Positions 31,691 through 41,402 of a DNA stretch of 64,000 bases are shown here, in pieces; positions within the stretch are counted from its first letter, which is position 1, and each line of letters begins with the position of its first letter. Below the pieces are notes generated by a model that was given only the letters and a program-made list of their open reading frames with translations, had not been told where the DNA came from and made no database searches. Position numbers and translations under genes: made by a program. This DNA comes from Triticum aestivum. Its lineage: Eukaryota; Streptophyta; Magnoliopsida; Poales; Poaceae. Location: contig NC_057813.1 in assembly GCF_018294505.1 (NCBI RefSeq), positions 316,699,077 to 316,763,076 on the forward strand, given 5' to 3'.

Positions 31691-33414
31691 ATGGAGTCGG
31701 CTGACCCCAGCGCCAAGAAGATGAGGCTCCCGCCAGCGGCGACGCCTGTTGTAGATCCCGCACCCGGCAGCGCGGGGAGAAGCGGCGACCCCGCCCCCAC
31801 CGGATCCCAGGAACCCGTAGAATCTCGGGTGGACCGCATCAGCGATCTCCCGGACGCCGTCCTTGGGGAGATCATCTCGCTTCTCCCCACCAAGGATTGC
31901 TGCCGCACCCAAGTCCTCTCAATTCGGTGGCGCCCTCTATGGCGCGCCGTGCCCCTTAATCTCGACTGTCGTCAGCTATCTCTCTTCAATGATTTTGAAA
32001 TCCCCAGAGCCATCATCTCCTCCCACCAGGGCTCCGTTCAAAGCCTCTGCATCCCGTCATGCTACCTGAGCAAGCATACCATGCCCTGCACGGTGGACGC
32101 CTGGCTGAAATCCCCTGAATTCACAGAACTACAGCTGCTTGAGTTCTACTATTCCCCTGGAAATCACATACCACATACAGAACGCCATGAACTTGTGCCC
32201 TCAGCACCGATGTCCATCTCGCGGTTTTCCTCCTCTCTCCACACCGCCACCTTTGCGCTGTGCTACCTTCCAGACAATCTGGTACTAAACCTTCGACTCC
32301 CATTTCTCAAGAAACTTTCACTTGTGCGGGTTCGTATATCGGAGGCCTCATTGCACAGCATCATCCACTCCAGTTGCCCTGCGCTGGAGTGCTTGGTGCT
32401 TGTTTTCACAGTTAGAATCGGTTGTCTCCAAATAAAGTCGCCTAACCTTGTAAGAATTGGAATTTCTTTTGACGGAAGGCAGCTCATCATCCAAGATGCC
32501 CCTTCACTTCAAAGGTTGATCCTTGATTCTAGTTATTCACCGTTGCAAATAACCGTCCTCTCTGCGCCTAAACTGGAGACCTTGGGTGTAATACATGATC
32601 TCTGTGCTCATTTCAATATGGTGTTTGGCTCCACAGTTCTTCAGGTACTTTATATTATCATCTACACTTGTAACCATATGCTGCATTTTAAATTTCTGCG
32701 CATAATTTATATATCATCTTGGAGTACACATTTTGTACTAATATTATGTTCTATGCTCAATGAAGAGTTTCTCCATGGATGGCCTATCAATGGTGCTGGA
32801 TTCTGTCAAGATCTTATATATCCAAATGAATAGTTTTGATCTGAACAAGATTATTGGCTTGCTGCAATGCTTTCCATGTCTGGAGAAGTTGTATATAAAG
32901 GTGATAATTTCACGCACATTGGAAGCCCGCATATAGTGTACTAGAATTAACCGTTCAGCTGTTGCTCTTTCGACACTCTTCTTTTAGACCTTAACTGTTT
33001 TCAATTTTCATGTCTATTTAGGCAACAGGACGGGGTAAGAAAGTTATAACCAATCGGTGGATTCGTAAGCATCGGGATTTTCTCACTTCTCATGAGATTC
33101 GATTGAAGACAATAACGCTAGAACGATATGTAGCCAACCGTGCAAACACAAGATTTGTCACATTCTTCCTGCTGAATGCGAGGTTACTATTGTCCATCAG
33201 GCTTAAGTTTATCAGCAGCATGGTTTTGACGGATGGGTATGTCGAAGAGCAAAAAAAGGAGTTTCAGGTGGGCAAAAGAGCTTCTGAACGTGTCGGGCTT
33301 CTATTTACAACATATTGTGGTCATAATCCAGTAAATTTTACGATCCAGGATGTTCATTCTATGGACCTGACCGATCCATTTGACTGTGACTGCCGAAAAC
33401 AGTGCTGGAGTTAG
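31691..33414 (+). CDS. F-box protein with LRR-like and FBD region (exons 31691-32644, 32766-32900, 33022-33414)
   Basis: This is a complete three-exon gene of about 493 residues. The ATG at 31691 lies in good context (GAAAATGGAG). Exon 1 ends CTTCAG|GTACTT, exon 2 lies between AATGAAG| and AAAG|GTGATA, exon 3 starts after TTTAG|. All three are whole numbers of codons (318, 45 and 131), and the stop is TAG at 33412. An F-box starts near residue 47 (DRISDLPDAVLGEIISLLPT, then RTQVLSIRWRPLW). LRR-like segments follow (LPFLKKLSLVRV, CPALECLVLV, APSLQRLILD). The C-terminus has the FBD-type pattern (SHEIRLKTITLERY and onward). Such proteins act as substrate receptors of SCF ubiquitin ligases; the target is unknown. 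No break in any exon. FBD F-box genes are a large, fast-changing plant family, so a specific name is not justified. Confidence 0.88.
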
Positions 33415-33535
33415 ATGTTGTTGCCCTTTTCAATCTGGGTTTTTTTGTAAACCTGATGAACAATCAACCCTCGTGCTTTTGTACAGTTTGTAAGCTGGAG
33501 TTAGATGTTCCTGCCCTTTTCAACTCGGCTGTGAC
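33405..33535 (+). repeat. Short duplication over the stop codon and 3' UTR of the F-box gene
   Basis: CTGGAGTTAGATGTTGTTGC at about 33403 is repeated as CTGGAGTTAGATGTTCCTGC at about 33494, each followed by CCTTTTCAA. The first copy includes the stop codon. Unit about 90 bases. Confidence 0.6.
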
Positions 33536-34315
33536 TGTCATATTTTCTTTGAAACAAGGCAAATGGCTTGCCATTCGTTTAATTTAGAGTGAAATATTGT
33601 AACAAATCACAACCAAGGGAAATAACATCACTCACGCCGGCTGCTTGAGCTCACTGTGCATTACAGAAGCCAAGTGACTAGCCCCCACCACCCCCACCAG
33701 TCAACCCTCGTACTCCCCTCCGCCTGCGACTGGACCGGCGCATCTTCAACGGCTCCTGTTCGTTCCGTCCGAGGCCTCGCCGTCGTCCTCCGCCTTGCGG
33801 CCTTGGTTCGCTCGCCGTGCGCGGTGCGCCGCCCTCTTGCGTTGTCAACGTCGTCAACAACCGAGAGGAACAAGGAGATGACTGTACGTGGAGAGGATGA
33901 CAGTAGGGACCCACCAGCGTCATGGCAGTACGCAAGCAAGTGCCTCTATAGTACAAGCCCAAAAATATGGTTCCTCCTAATGGTTGGACATCTGGGGCTC
34001 ACGCCATCGTCAACGTAGTCAATAAACGAGAGAATTACACTACGAGCGGCTGACACCAGGGACCCAGCAAGTCGCGCAGTTTTTTTTTGAGGAACAAGCA
34101 GTTTTTTTTGAGACAATGAGGAACAAGCAGTTGTTATTTATACTAGTTTTAGCGACGGATCAGGGTAACAACGGGGCTGTGCGGGGGCTGTGGCCCGTCT
34201 AGCCAGGGTTTTATTTATGTTTACCACATCATGAGCCCAGTTGTGTTTTTTTCTTGCTGAAAATGGCTAGCCCAGTTCTATTTTTTTAAAGAAATACCCA
34301 AACAAGGCCTACTTG

Positions 34316-35506
34316 CTTTATCGGCCCTGCTGGGCTGCAAATGTTTCAAGACGAGGAGAGTTTCATTCGGTTTGCCCAGAAATGGCCTGTACATTTTTAA
34401 AATACATCAAACCGGGAATTAGTTTCATTTTTTTCATTACAAGATCTTAAATTCCATTGATTTGTATGCGTGGACAATTATTTTGATTTTATATTTATAT
34501 AAATTATTTTTCAAAATAGTTTGAATGTGAATCGATATTTCTGGATTAAAAACAGTTGACCGCACCGAAATATGCAAAATTTCGTATACTTTTTAACCGT
34601 GGCCACAATATGGGGTGTAATGCTAACAAAAAGAAGATGGGCTCCAAAAAAATCTTAAGAATTAGCAAATGGGCTGTACATTATTAGAAATAATGGCAGA
34701 TGGGTTGTATGCTGTTTTCCACAGATTTGAGGCTGACTTGTGCGCCTACTACAGGTTGACGCGTATGCTTTCATAAAAAAAAGGTTGACGCACACGCAAC
34801 GCCCTGTCAACTTAGTCAACACACGAGAGCAGTGACTGTTGGATATCCATCCAACGGCTGTCGTGCTTCTTCAATCTCTGCTCTTCATGCTCCAGCCGCT
34901 CAAACAAGCGCCGGCGGGACTGCCTGCTCCCTCCTCCCGCGGCCGGCTATGCTGCCGCGCAGGCCTCACGGCCCCACCGTACTCCCATCGCTGGCCTAGC
35001 CATCCCTCTACTCACCCACACATGCTGTTATTCTCCGGCGACGGCAGACGAACCAGTAAACCCTCGTACTCCTCCGCGTGGGAAACAACTGCCGAGTATT
35101 CCCTGGCTCCGTGTCGTTCCCTTCCTAGGCCTCGCCGTCGTCCACCGCCCTGGTGCTCTCGGCGCGACCTGGTCAACGTGGTCAATGAACGACATCCATC
35201 GGAAGTGGACTGTACGTGGAGAGGCTGACAGTTGGGTCCACGGCCGCACGCAAGGAAATGCCTCCTTATTACGCGCAAAATAATGATTCCTCCACCTGAC
35301 AGCTAGGACCCACATGAAGGGCCTCTGTATTTCGCGAAAAAACGTTCCCCCCGCTGACAGGTCGGACCCACCAGCTATATCTTCGCACGCAAGGAAGTGC
35401 CTCCTTATTACGCCCAAAAAAATGAATACCCCCTGCTAGCTGGGACCCACCATATTGTTGGGCTGACTTGTGGGCCTACTAAGTTGACGGGGACGGAGGG
35501 CTTTGT
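34316..35506. repeat. 1.2-kb unit of a complex tandem array, copy 1
   Basis: It opens GGCCCTGCTGGGCTGCAAAT, continues with an AT-rich half (AATATGCAAAATTTCGTATA, TTTTTAACCGTGGCCACAAT) and then a GC-rich half (CCATCCAACGGC, CTCCAGCCGCTCAAACAAGC). It ends in short TGACAGCTGGGACCCACC-type motifs and AACTTAGTCAATA. It matches 36585-37755 over its whole length. No intact ORF. Confidence 0.75.
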
Positions 35507-36584
35507 CAACTTAGTCAATACTCCAGTGACCGTATGATGTCCATCCAACGGCCATACGGCTTCTTCAACCTCTGGTCTTCTTGCTCCAGCCGCCCAAAGC
35601 AGCGCCGGTCGTGCCGCCTGCTCCTGCCTCCCATGGCCGGCTGTGCTACCGCCTGCTCCTGCCTCCCGTGGCCCGGCTCCGCGTCGTCCCCTTCCTAGGC
35701 CTCGCCGTCGTCCACCGCCGTGGTGCTCTCGGCGCGGCGTGGTCAATGTGGTCAACGACCGACTTCCATCGGAAGAGTACTGTACGTGGAGAGGCTGACA
35801 GCTGGGTCCACGGCAGCCGCAAGGAAGTGCCTCCTTATTATGCGGAAAATAATTATTCCTCCACCTGACAGCGGGGACCCACCAGACGGGCCACCAGTAT
35901 TTTGCGAAATAAATCGTTTCCCCCTGACTGCTGGGACCCACCGGACGGGCCACCGTATTTCGCGAAAAAAACGTTCCCCCCGCTGTCAGCTCGGACCCAC
36001 CGGAAGTGCCTCCTTATTACGCACAAAAAAATGAATACTCCCCCGGCTAGCTGGGACCCACCTTGGTGGGAGGCTGTCTTGTGGGCCTACTAAGTTGACG
36101 GGGCCGAAGGGCTTTGTCAACTTAGTCAATATGAACGATTCTAGCTCCAGTGACCGTACGATGTCCATCCAACGGCCGTAGTGCTTCTTCAACCTCTGGT
36201 CTTCTTGCTCCAGCCGCCCAAAGCAGCGCCGGTCGTGCCGCATGCTCCTGCCTCCCGTGGCCGGCTGTGCTGCCGCGGAGGCCTCACCGCCCCCTACTAT
36301 TCCCACCGCTGGCCAGGCCCTGCGGCGACGGCAGCCTCACACCGCAGCCGAACCAGTGAACCCTCGTACTCCTCTCCGCGCGGGCTTCCACTGCCGCGTC
36401 TTCCCCGGCTCCGCGTCGTCCCCTTCCTAGGCCTCGTCGTCGTCCACCGCCGTGGTGCTCTCCGCGCGGCGTGGTCAACGTGGTCAAGGAACGACTTCCA
36501 TCGGAAGAGTACTGTACGTGGAGAGGCTGACAGCTGGGTCCACGGCCACAGCCCAGTTTTTTTGTGATTTGCCAATTAAGTCGC
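35507..36584. repeat. Shorter GC-rich units between the 1.2-kb copies
   Basis: Two units lack the AT-rich half. They start CCAGTGACCGTATGATGTCC (35521) and CCAGTGACCGTACGATGTCC (about 36147). Both continue with the TCTTCAACCTCTGGTCTTC and GGCCTCGCCGTCGTCCACCG-type segments and end in a TGTACGTGGAGAGGCTGACA motif. Confidence 0.7.
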
Positions 36585-37755
36585 TTTGTCAGGCCTGTTG
36601 GGCTGCAAATCTTTCAAGACGAGGAGAGCTTTTCATTCGGCTGGCCGAGAAAATGGCCCATCAGTAATGAGAAATGGGTTGTACATTTTTAAAACACATC
36701 AAACCGGCAATTAGTTTCAAATATATTTTTTTCATTTCAAGATTTTAAATTACATTAATTTTTATGCGTGGAGAATTTGTTGGATTTTATATTGATATAC
36801 ATTTATTTTTAAAATCAGTTTGAATGTGAGTCGAAATTTCGGGATTAAAAACAGTTCGGACCGCACCGAAATATGCAAAATTTCGTATAATTTTTTAACC
36901 GTGGCCACAATATGGGCTGTAATGCTAACAAAAAGAATATGGGCTCCAAAAAAACCTTAAGAATTAGCAAATGGGCTGTAAATTATTAGAAATAATGGCA
37001 GATGGGTTGTATGCTGTTTTCCACAGATTTGAGGCTTTCCTAAAAAAAGGTTGACGCACAAGCAGTGACGGTTGGATGTCCATCCAACGGCCGTCGTGCT
37101 TCTTCAATCTCTGCTCTTCCTGCTCCAGCCGCTCAAACAAGCGCCGGCGGGACTGCCTGCTCCCTCCTCCCCGCGGCCGGCTGTGCTGCCGCGCAGGCCT
37201 CACCGCCCCACCGTACTCCCATCGCTGGCCTAGCCATCCCTCTACTCACCCACACCTGCTGTTATTCTCCGGCGACGGCAGACGAACCAGTAAACCCTCG
37301 TTCAGTCGTACTCCCCTCCGCGTGGGAAACAACTGCTGAGTCTTCCCTGCCTCCGTGTCGTTCCCTTCCTAGGCCTCGCCGTCGTCCACCGCCCTGGTGC
37401 TCTCGGCGCGGCCTGGTCAACGTGGTCAACGACCGACATGCATCTGAAGTGGACTGTACGTGGAGAGGCCGACAGCTGGGTCCACGGCCGCACGCAAGGA
37501 AATGCCTCCTTATTACGCGCAAAATAATGATTCGTCCACCTGACATCAGGGACCCACCGAAAGGGCCTCAGTATTTCGCGAAAAAAACGTTACCGCCGCT
37601 GACAGCTCGGACCCACCAGCTATATCTTCGCACGCAAGGAAGTGCCTCCTTATTACGCACAAAAAAATGAATACTCCCCCTGTTAGCTGGGACCCAGTAT
37701 AGTGGCAGGCTGACTTGTGGGCCTACTAAGTTGACGGGGACGGAGGGCTTTGTCA
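36585..37755. repeat. 1.2-kb unit of the complex tandem array, copy 2
   Basis: Direct copy of 34316-35506 with the same AT-rich and GC-rich halves in the same order. The two differ by point changes and small indels. Confidence 0.75.
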
Positions 37756-38327
37756 ACTTAGTCAATATGCACGATTCTAGCTCCAGTGACCGTACGATGT
37801 CCATCCAACGGCCGTAGTGCTTCTTCAACCTCTGGTCTTCTTGCTCCAGCCGCCCAAACCAGCGCCGGTCGTGCCTCGTGCTCCTGCCTCCCGTGGCCGG
37901 CTGCGATGCGGCGGAGGCCTCACCGCCCCCTACTACTCCCACCGCTGGCCAGGCCATCCCTCTACTCACCCACACCCCCTGTTATTCTGCGGCGACGGCA
38001 GCCTCACACCGCAGCGAACCAGTGAACCCTCGTACTCCTCTACGCGTGGGCATCCACTGCCGCGTCTTCCCCGGCTCCGCGTCGTCCCCTTCCTAGGCCT
38101 CGCCGTCGTCCACCGCCCTGGTGCTCTCGGCGCGGCGTGGTCAACATGGTCAAGGAACGGCTTCCATCGGACGTGGACTGTACGTGGAGAGGCTGACAGC
38201 TGGGTCCACGGCCGCAGCAAGGAAGTGCCTCCTTATTACGCGCAAAATAATTATTCCTCCACCTGACAGCGGGGACCCACCGGACGGGCCACCATATTTC
38301 CGAAAAAAACGTTTCCCCCTGACTGCT
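37756..38327. repeat. Further GC-rich array unit
   Basis: It starts AACTTAGTCAATATGCACG and then CCAGTGACCGTACGATGTCC, as in the units at 35.5 and 36.1 kb, and ends in the GGGACCCACC motif series. Confidence 0.7.
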
Positions 38328-38630
38328 GGGACCCACCAGCTACACCTTCGCACGCAAGGAAGTGCGTCCGGGCAAAAAAAACGATTCGCCCCCCTGACTG
38401 CTGGGACCCACCAGCTACATCTTCGCACGCAAGGAAGTGCGTCCGGGCAAAAAAAACGATTCGCCCCCCTGACTGCTGGGACCCACCAGCTACATCTTCG
38501 CACGCAAAGGAAGTGCGTCCGGGCAAAAAAAATGATTCGCCCCTCTGACTGCTGGGACCCACCAGCTACATTTTCGCACGCAAGGAACTGCCTGACAGTC
38601 GGGACCCACCTGGTCGAAGCGTACGTAGCG
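38328..38630. repeat. 75-bp tandem repeat, three full copies plus a partial
   Basis: The unit begins GGGACCCACCAGCTACA and holds TTCGCACGCAAGGAAGTGCG and an A run. Copies start at 38328, 38403, 38478 and 38554, so the period is 75-76 bases. The third copy has one extra A. Confidence 0.9.
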
Positions 38631-38676
38631 TTGTCATTCTGGTCACGAACTTGTACGTACATATATACTGGTCGAT

Positions 38677-38745
38677 GTAGAGGCGCGCACGTGTCGTAGT
38701 AGAGGCGCGTACGTGTCGTAGTAGAGGCGCGCACGTAGCATGTAC
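38677..38745. repeat. 22-bp minisatellite, three copies
   Basis: Units start GTAGAGGCGCGCACGTGTCG at 38677, 38699 and 38721. The ACGTGTC core is also a G-box-like site (CACGTG). Confidence 0.85.
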
Positions 38746-38852
38746 ACGTACGTACAGCGGCCAGGGTGCAAGAAAGAAAATACGGCCACGTATGTGTACA
38801 TACGGGCGGGGTCTCGAACGCCTAGTCGCGCATACGTACGGCGAGGGCTCGT

Positions 38853-38990
38853 GTTCATGGGGAGGCAACGGAATGCGTCGTGTTCATGGGGAGGCAACGG
38901 AATGCGTCGTGTTCATGGGGAGGCAACGGAATGCGTATGTTCATGGGGAGGCAACGGAATGCGTCTGTTCATCGGGGGCAACGGAACGCG
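38853..38990. repeat. 29-bp minisatellite, five copies
   Basis: Units start GTTCATGGGGAGGCAACGGA at 38853, 38882 and 38911, with shortened copies at 38938 and 38965. Near-identical units indicate recent amplification. Confidence 0.9.
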
Positions 38991-39029
38991 TGGGAGCCAA
39001 CCGGCTTGGACGGAACATGATGGAAACGA

Positions 39030-39335
39030 GGCCTGGTGTACCGCAGAACGGAGGAAACGGACCTCCTACGGTCGAACGGGGTCCTTGATCGGGAGGGGTG
39101 TGGCGTACCGCAAAACGGACGAAACGGACCTCCTACGGTCGAAACGGGGGTCCTGTTGATCGGGAGGGTGTGGCGTACCGCAAAACGGACGAAACACGGA
39201 TCCTACGGTCGAAACGGGGTCCTGTTGATCGGAGGGGTGTGGCGTACCGCAAAACGGACGAAACGGACTTGTGTTGGAGCGCTCGGTCAAAACGGGGGGA
39301 GGGGTGTGGCGTACCGCAAAACGGGACTCCACGGG
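39030..39335. repeat. About 67-bp tandem repeat, four copies
   Basis: Each unit has GTGTGGCGTACCGCAAAACG, then GACGAAACGGACCTCCTACG and a CCTGTTGATCGGGAGG tail. Typical of CACTA subterminal repeats. Confidence 0.85.
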
Positions 39336-39339
39336 ATAC

Positions 39340-39760
39340 TGTTCATCTCCACCGTCGACCTCCTCCAGCCTCCACGGGCTACCGTCGACCTCCTCCAGCC
39401 TCCACGGGCTCCTGTTCATCCAGCCTCCAACGCGCGCTACTCCACCGGCTACTGTTCAACCACCCCTCCACCGTCTACTGTTCATCCAGCCCTCCACACC
39501 ACGGGGTCCTGTTCAACCACCCCTCCACGGCCACCCATCCACCATCTACTGTTCATCCAGCCCTCCACACCACGGGTTCCTGTTCATCCAGAGGCAACGC
39601 CACCGCTCACTGTTCATCCAACCCCCCCCCCCTGCAACGCTCACTGTTCATCCCAGAGGCAGCATCGATCGGCTTCAGTTAGCAGCAGTAGCGAAGGAAT
39701 CGCTCCATCAGATTCAGTTAACAGCCATCGATCGATCGCTCGGGTTCAGTAAAGCGTAGC
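39340..39760. repeat. Subterminal repeat array of CTGTTCATCCAGCCCTCCA type
   Basis: The phrases CTGTTCATCCAGCCCTCC, CTGTTCAACCACCCCTCC and CGACCTCCTCCAGCCTCCAC recur in irregular order about ten times. Such arrays of short, varied direct repeats next to the terminus are characteristic of CACTA elements. Confidence 0.7.
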
Positions 39761-40164
39761 CTGCAGTGCAATCGCTTGGGTTCAGTTACAGCCCAAAGCC
39801 TCGCTCGGCTTCAGTTAGAGCCAACGCCTCGCACACACGCGTGTACGCACGAGAGAAACGCGCATCGCTCCGCCCCCGACCTCCCACCGTAACCGGCAAC
39901 TCCCTGAAATTTTCCTCCCCCTCGCTTCTACCACGGGTTTTTTCGTCATGGACGGCCCAAAGAATGTCATGCAGCTGCGTCTCCGGCCCGCCCAGGACGA
40001 AAAGCCCATTTTTTGTCATGATTTTTTGTCATAGAAGTAGGAGCCCACCACATCTATGATGATACCGGGTTTTGTCACAATTATCGTCATAGAAGTGCCA
40101 TATGTATGACAGAAAAAAAATTGTTTGGCCCAAAATGTCACGAATGTGTCTTTTTTTGTAGTGT

Positions 40165-40176
40165 TGGTATCAGAGC
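40165..40176 (+). other. Primer-binding site of Gypsy copy A (tRNA-iMet type)
   Basis: TGGTATCAGAGC starts 2 bases after the CACTA end. The same site with its LTR stands at 49503. The LTR that should precede this copy is missing. Confidence 0.85.
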
Positions 40177-40325
40177 CGCGCTGACTGTAGGACACGCTAG
40201 ACTCCCTCCGCGTTACTGGACGTTAGTTAGAATAAAAAATGAGTGACGATAGTGTTTATAGTTGGTTGTTGCATTGCATGCACTTGGTTATTTTATTTCT
40301 AACCTACTAATGGTTGTGAGTGTAG

Positions 40326-41132
40326 ATGGCTCCGGTGTCGTATCCGTGCCAGTTGCAAATGATGTCGTACACGTCGCCGCATCTCCTTTGCAACGTGTGG
40401 CGTTGATTGTATCCTCACGGTGACGACCCAGTCTATTGTGTGTACCGGGAGCGTCTGTCAGACTGAGTGTATGAGTATCACGCCGTGGTTACTCTGCGCA
40501 CCAGTTCATCCTCCAGCTCTTACACTCGCACTTCCAGGAGCGGTTACGCCTCTACCGCTTCTCAGGCTGTCCAGTTTGCTGCATTTGAGGTCCTCGTCGA
40601 GCTACGCTATAACGAGGTACGAATGGAGAACCATCCAGGTTTCTACTACTATCCCTCCCTGCATGACAATGGTCGTGTCCGTTTTCCTACCATTGATCAG
40701 GAGTCCCATAGTACTGCTAGCCACCTTTCCCGTTACATCACTGCTAGCTACCTTCTAATCCACAAGCTGGCTCGAGAGCTGACTCGTGCATGCGTTGCTT
40801 TAGCCGCTACTAGAGCTATCACTACTCCATCGTCTACGGGCTTTACTCCTTATCTTCCATCCAGTTCTAGCTCACCTATTTCACCGGTTACTCCTCCGAG
40901 TAGCTCGGGCACCTCGACCGTGAACCCTCTTAGTGCTCTTGCTGAGTGGGTTTGTCTTCTCACTACCCCTGTAGCCCCGATGCTTCAGCCCCATCCTGCA
41001 CCTGCTCCAGAGGGAAAACCCTCGAGGCAGCGTCATCGTGTTACATTTAACCTGGAGGTCTCGGTTAACGTTGTCAGTTCGGGATCCAAGTCCGCTTCAG
41101 GAGAGGACACCGCAGCACCAGCAGAGCCTTAG
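40326..41132 (+). pseudogene. Extra ORF ahead of gag in Gypsy copy A
   Basis: The frame starts MAPVSYPCQLQMMSYTSPHL and runs about 268 codons, broken by two TGA codons near 40409 and 40463. It ends at TAG 41130. The N-terminal half looks globular (FEVLVELRYNEV, HPGFYYYPSLHDNGRVRFPT). The C-terminal half is Ser/Pro/Thr-rich. The same ORF stands at 49664-50470 in copy B with different breaks, so it was a genuine ORF of the parent element. It lacks gag or protease motifs and is separate from the gag start at 41403 (270 bases later). Function unknown. Confidence 0.6.
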
Positions 41133-41402
41133 AGCATCCGACTATTCGCAGTTATCAGGTTGATGTACGGATGTAGTCGTACGAGTCATGATGTTATGTT
41201 CGATGTATGAGAGTAGTTGAACTTATTATGTCATTAATCTTTTATGTACGGGTCTATGTATAATTATGTTGGACTTTCTTCTATTCGATGTGTTTCCTTC
41301 AGAATTTCGCTTTCTTTCGGGTTTTGTCGCTGGCTTTTCCCCACTGTTTTTCTTTTTGGATGTTGCTCATCTCGATTGCGTTGTCTTGGGAAAAACAATA
41401 GG

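Larger units (their letters stand above)
38600..40163. mobile_element. CACTA transposon, right terminus and subterminal region
   Basis: The last bases before 40163 are TTTTTTTGTAGTG, the reverse of the CACTACAAAAAAA terminus. They follow a 200-base section with TCATAGAAGT and TGTCATGATTTTTTGTCATA repeats that is typical of CACTA ends. The left terminus was not found in the window and the left limit given is only where related minisatellites begin. No transposase is visible, so this is a non-autonomous or truncated copy. Confidence 0.7.

Noticed and set aside
34036..34060. Candidate left CACTA terminus (CACTACGAGCGGC)
   Set aside because: It lacks the CACTACAAAAAAA sequence of the right end, so it is not its partner.
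33656..39750. Many long open frames on both strands in the GC-rich array
   Set aside because: They overlap one another in several frames, repeat with the array units, begin and end at unit edges and show Arg/Pro/Ser/Gly-rich compositions typical of GC-rich non-coding repeats.
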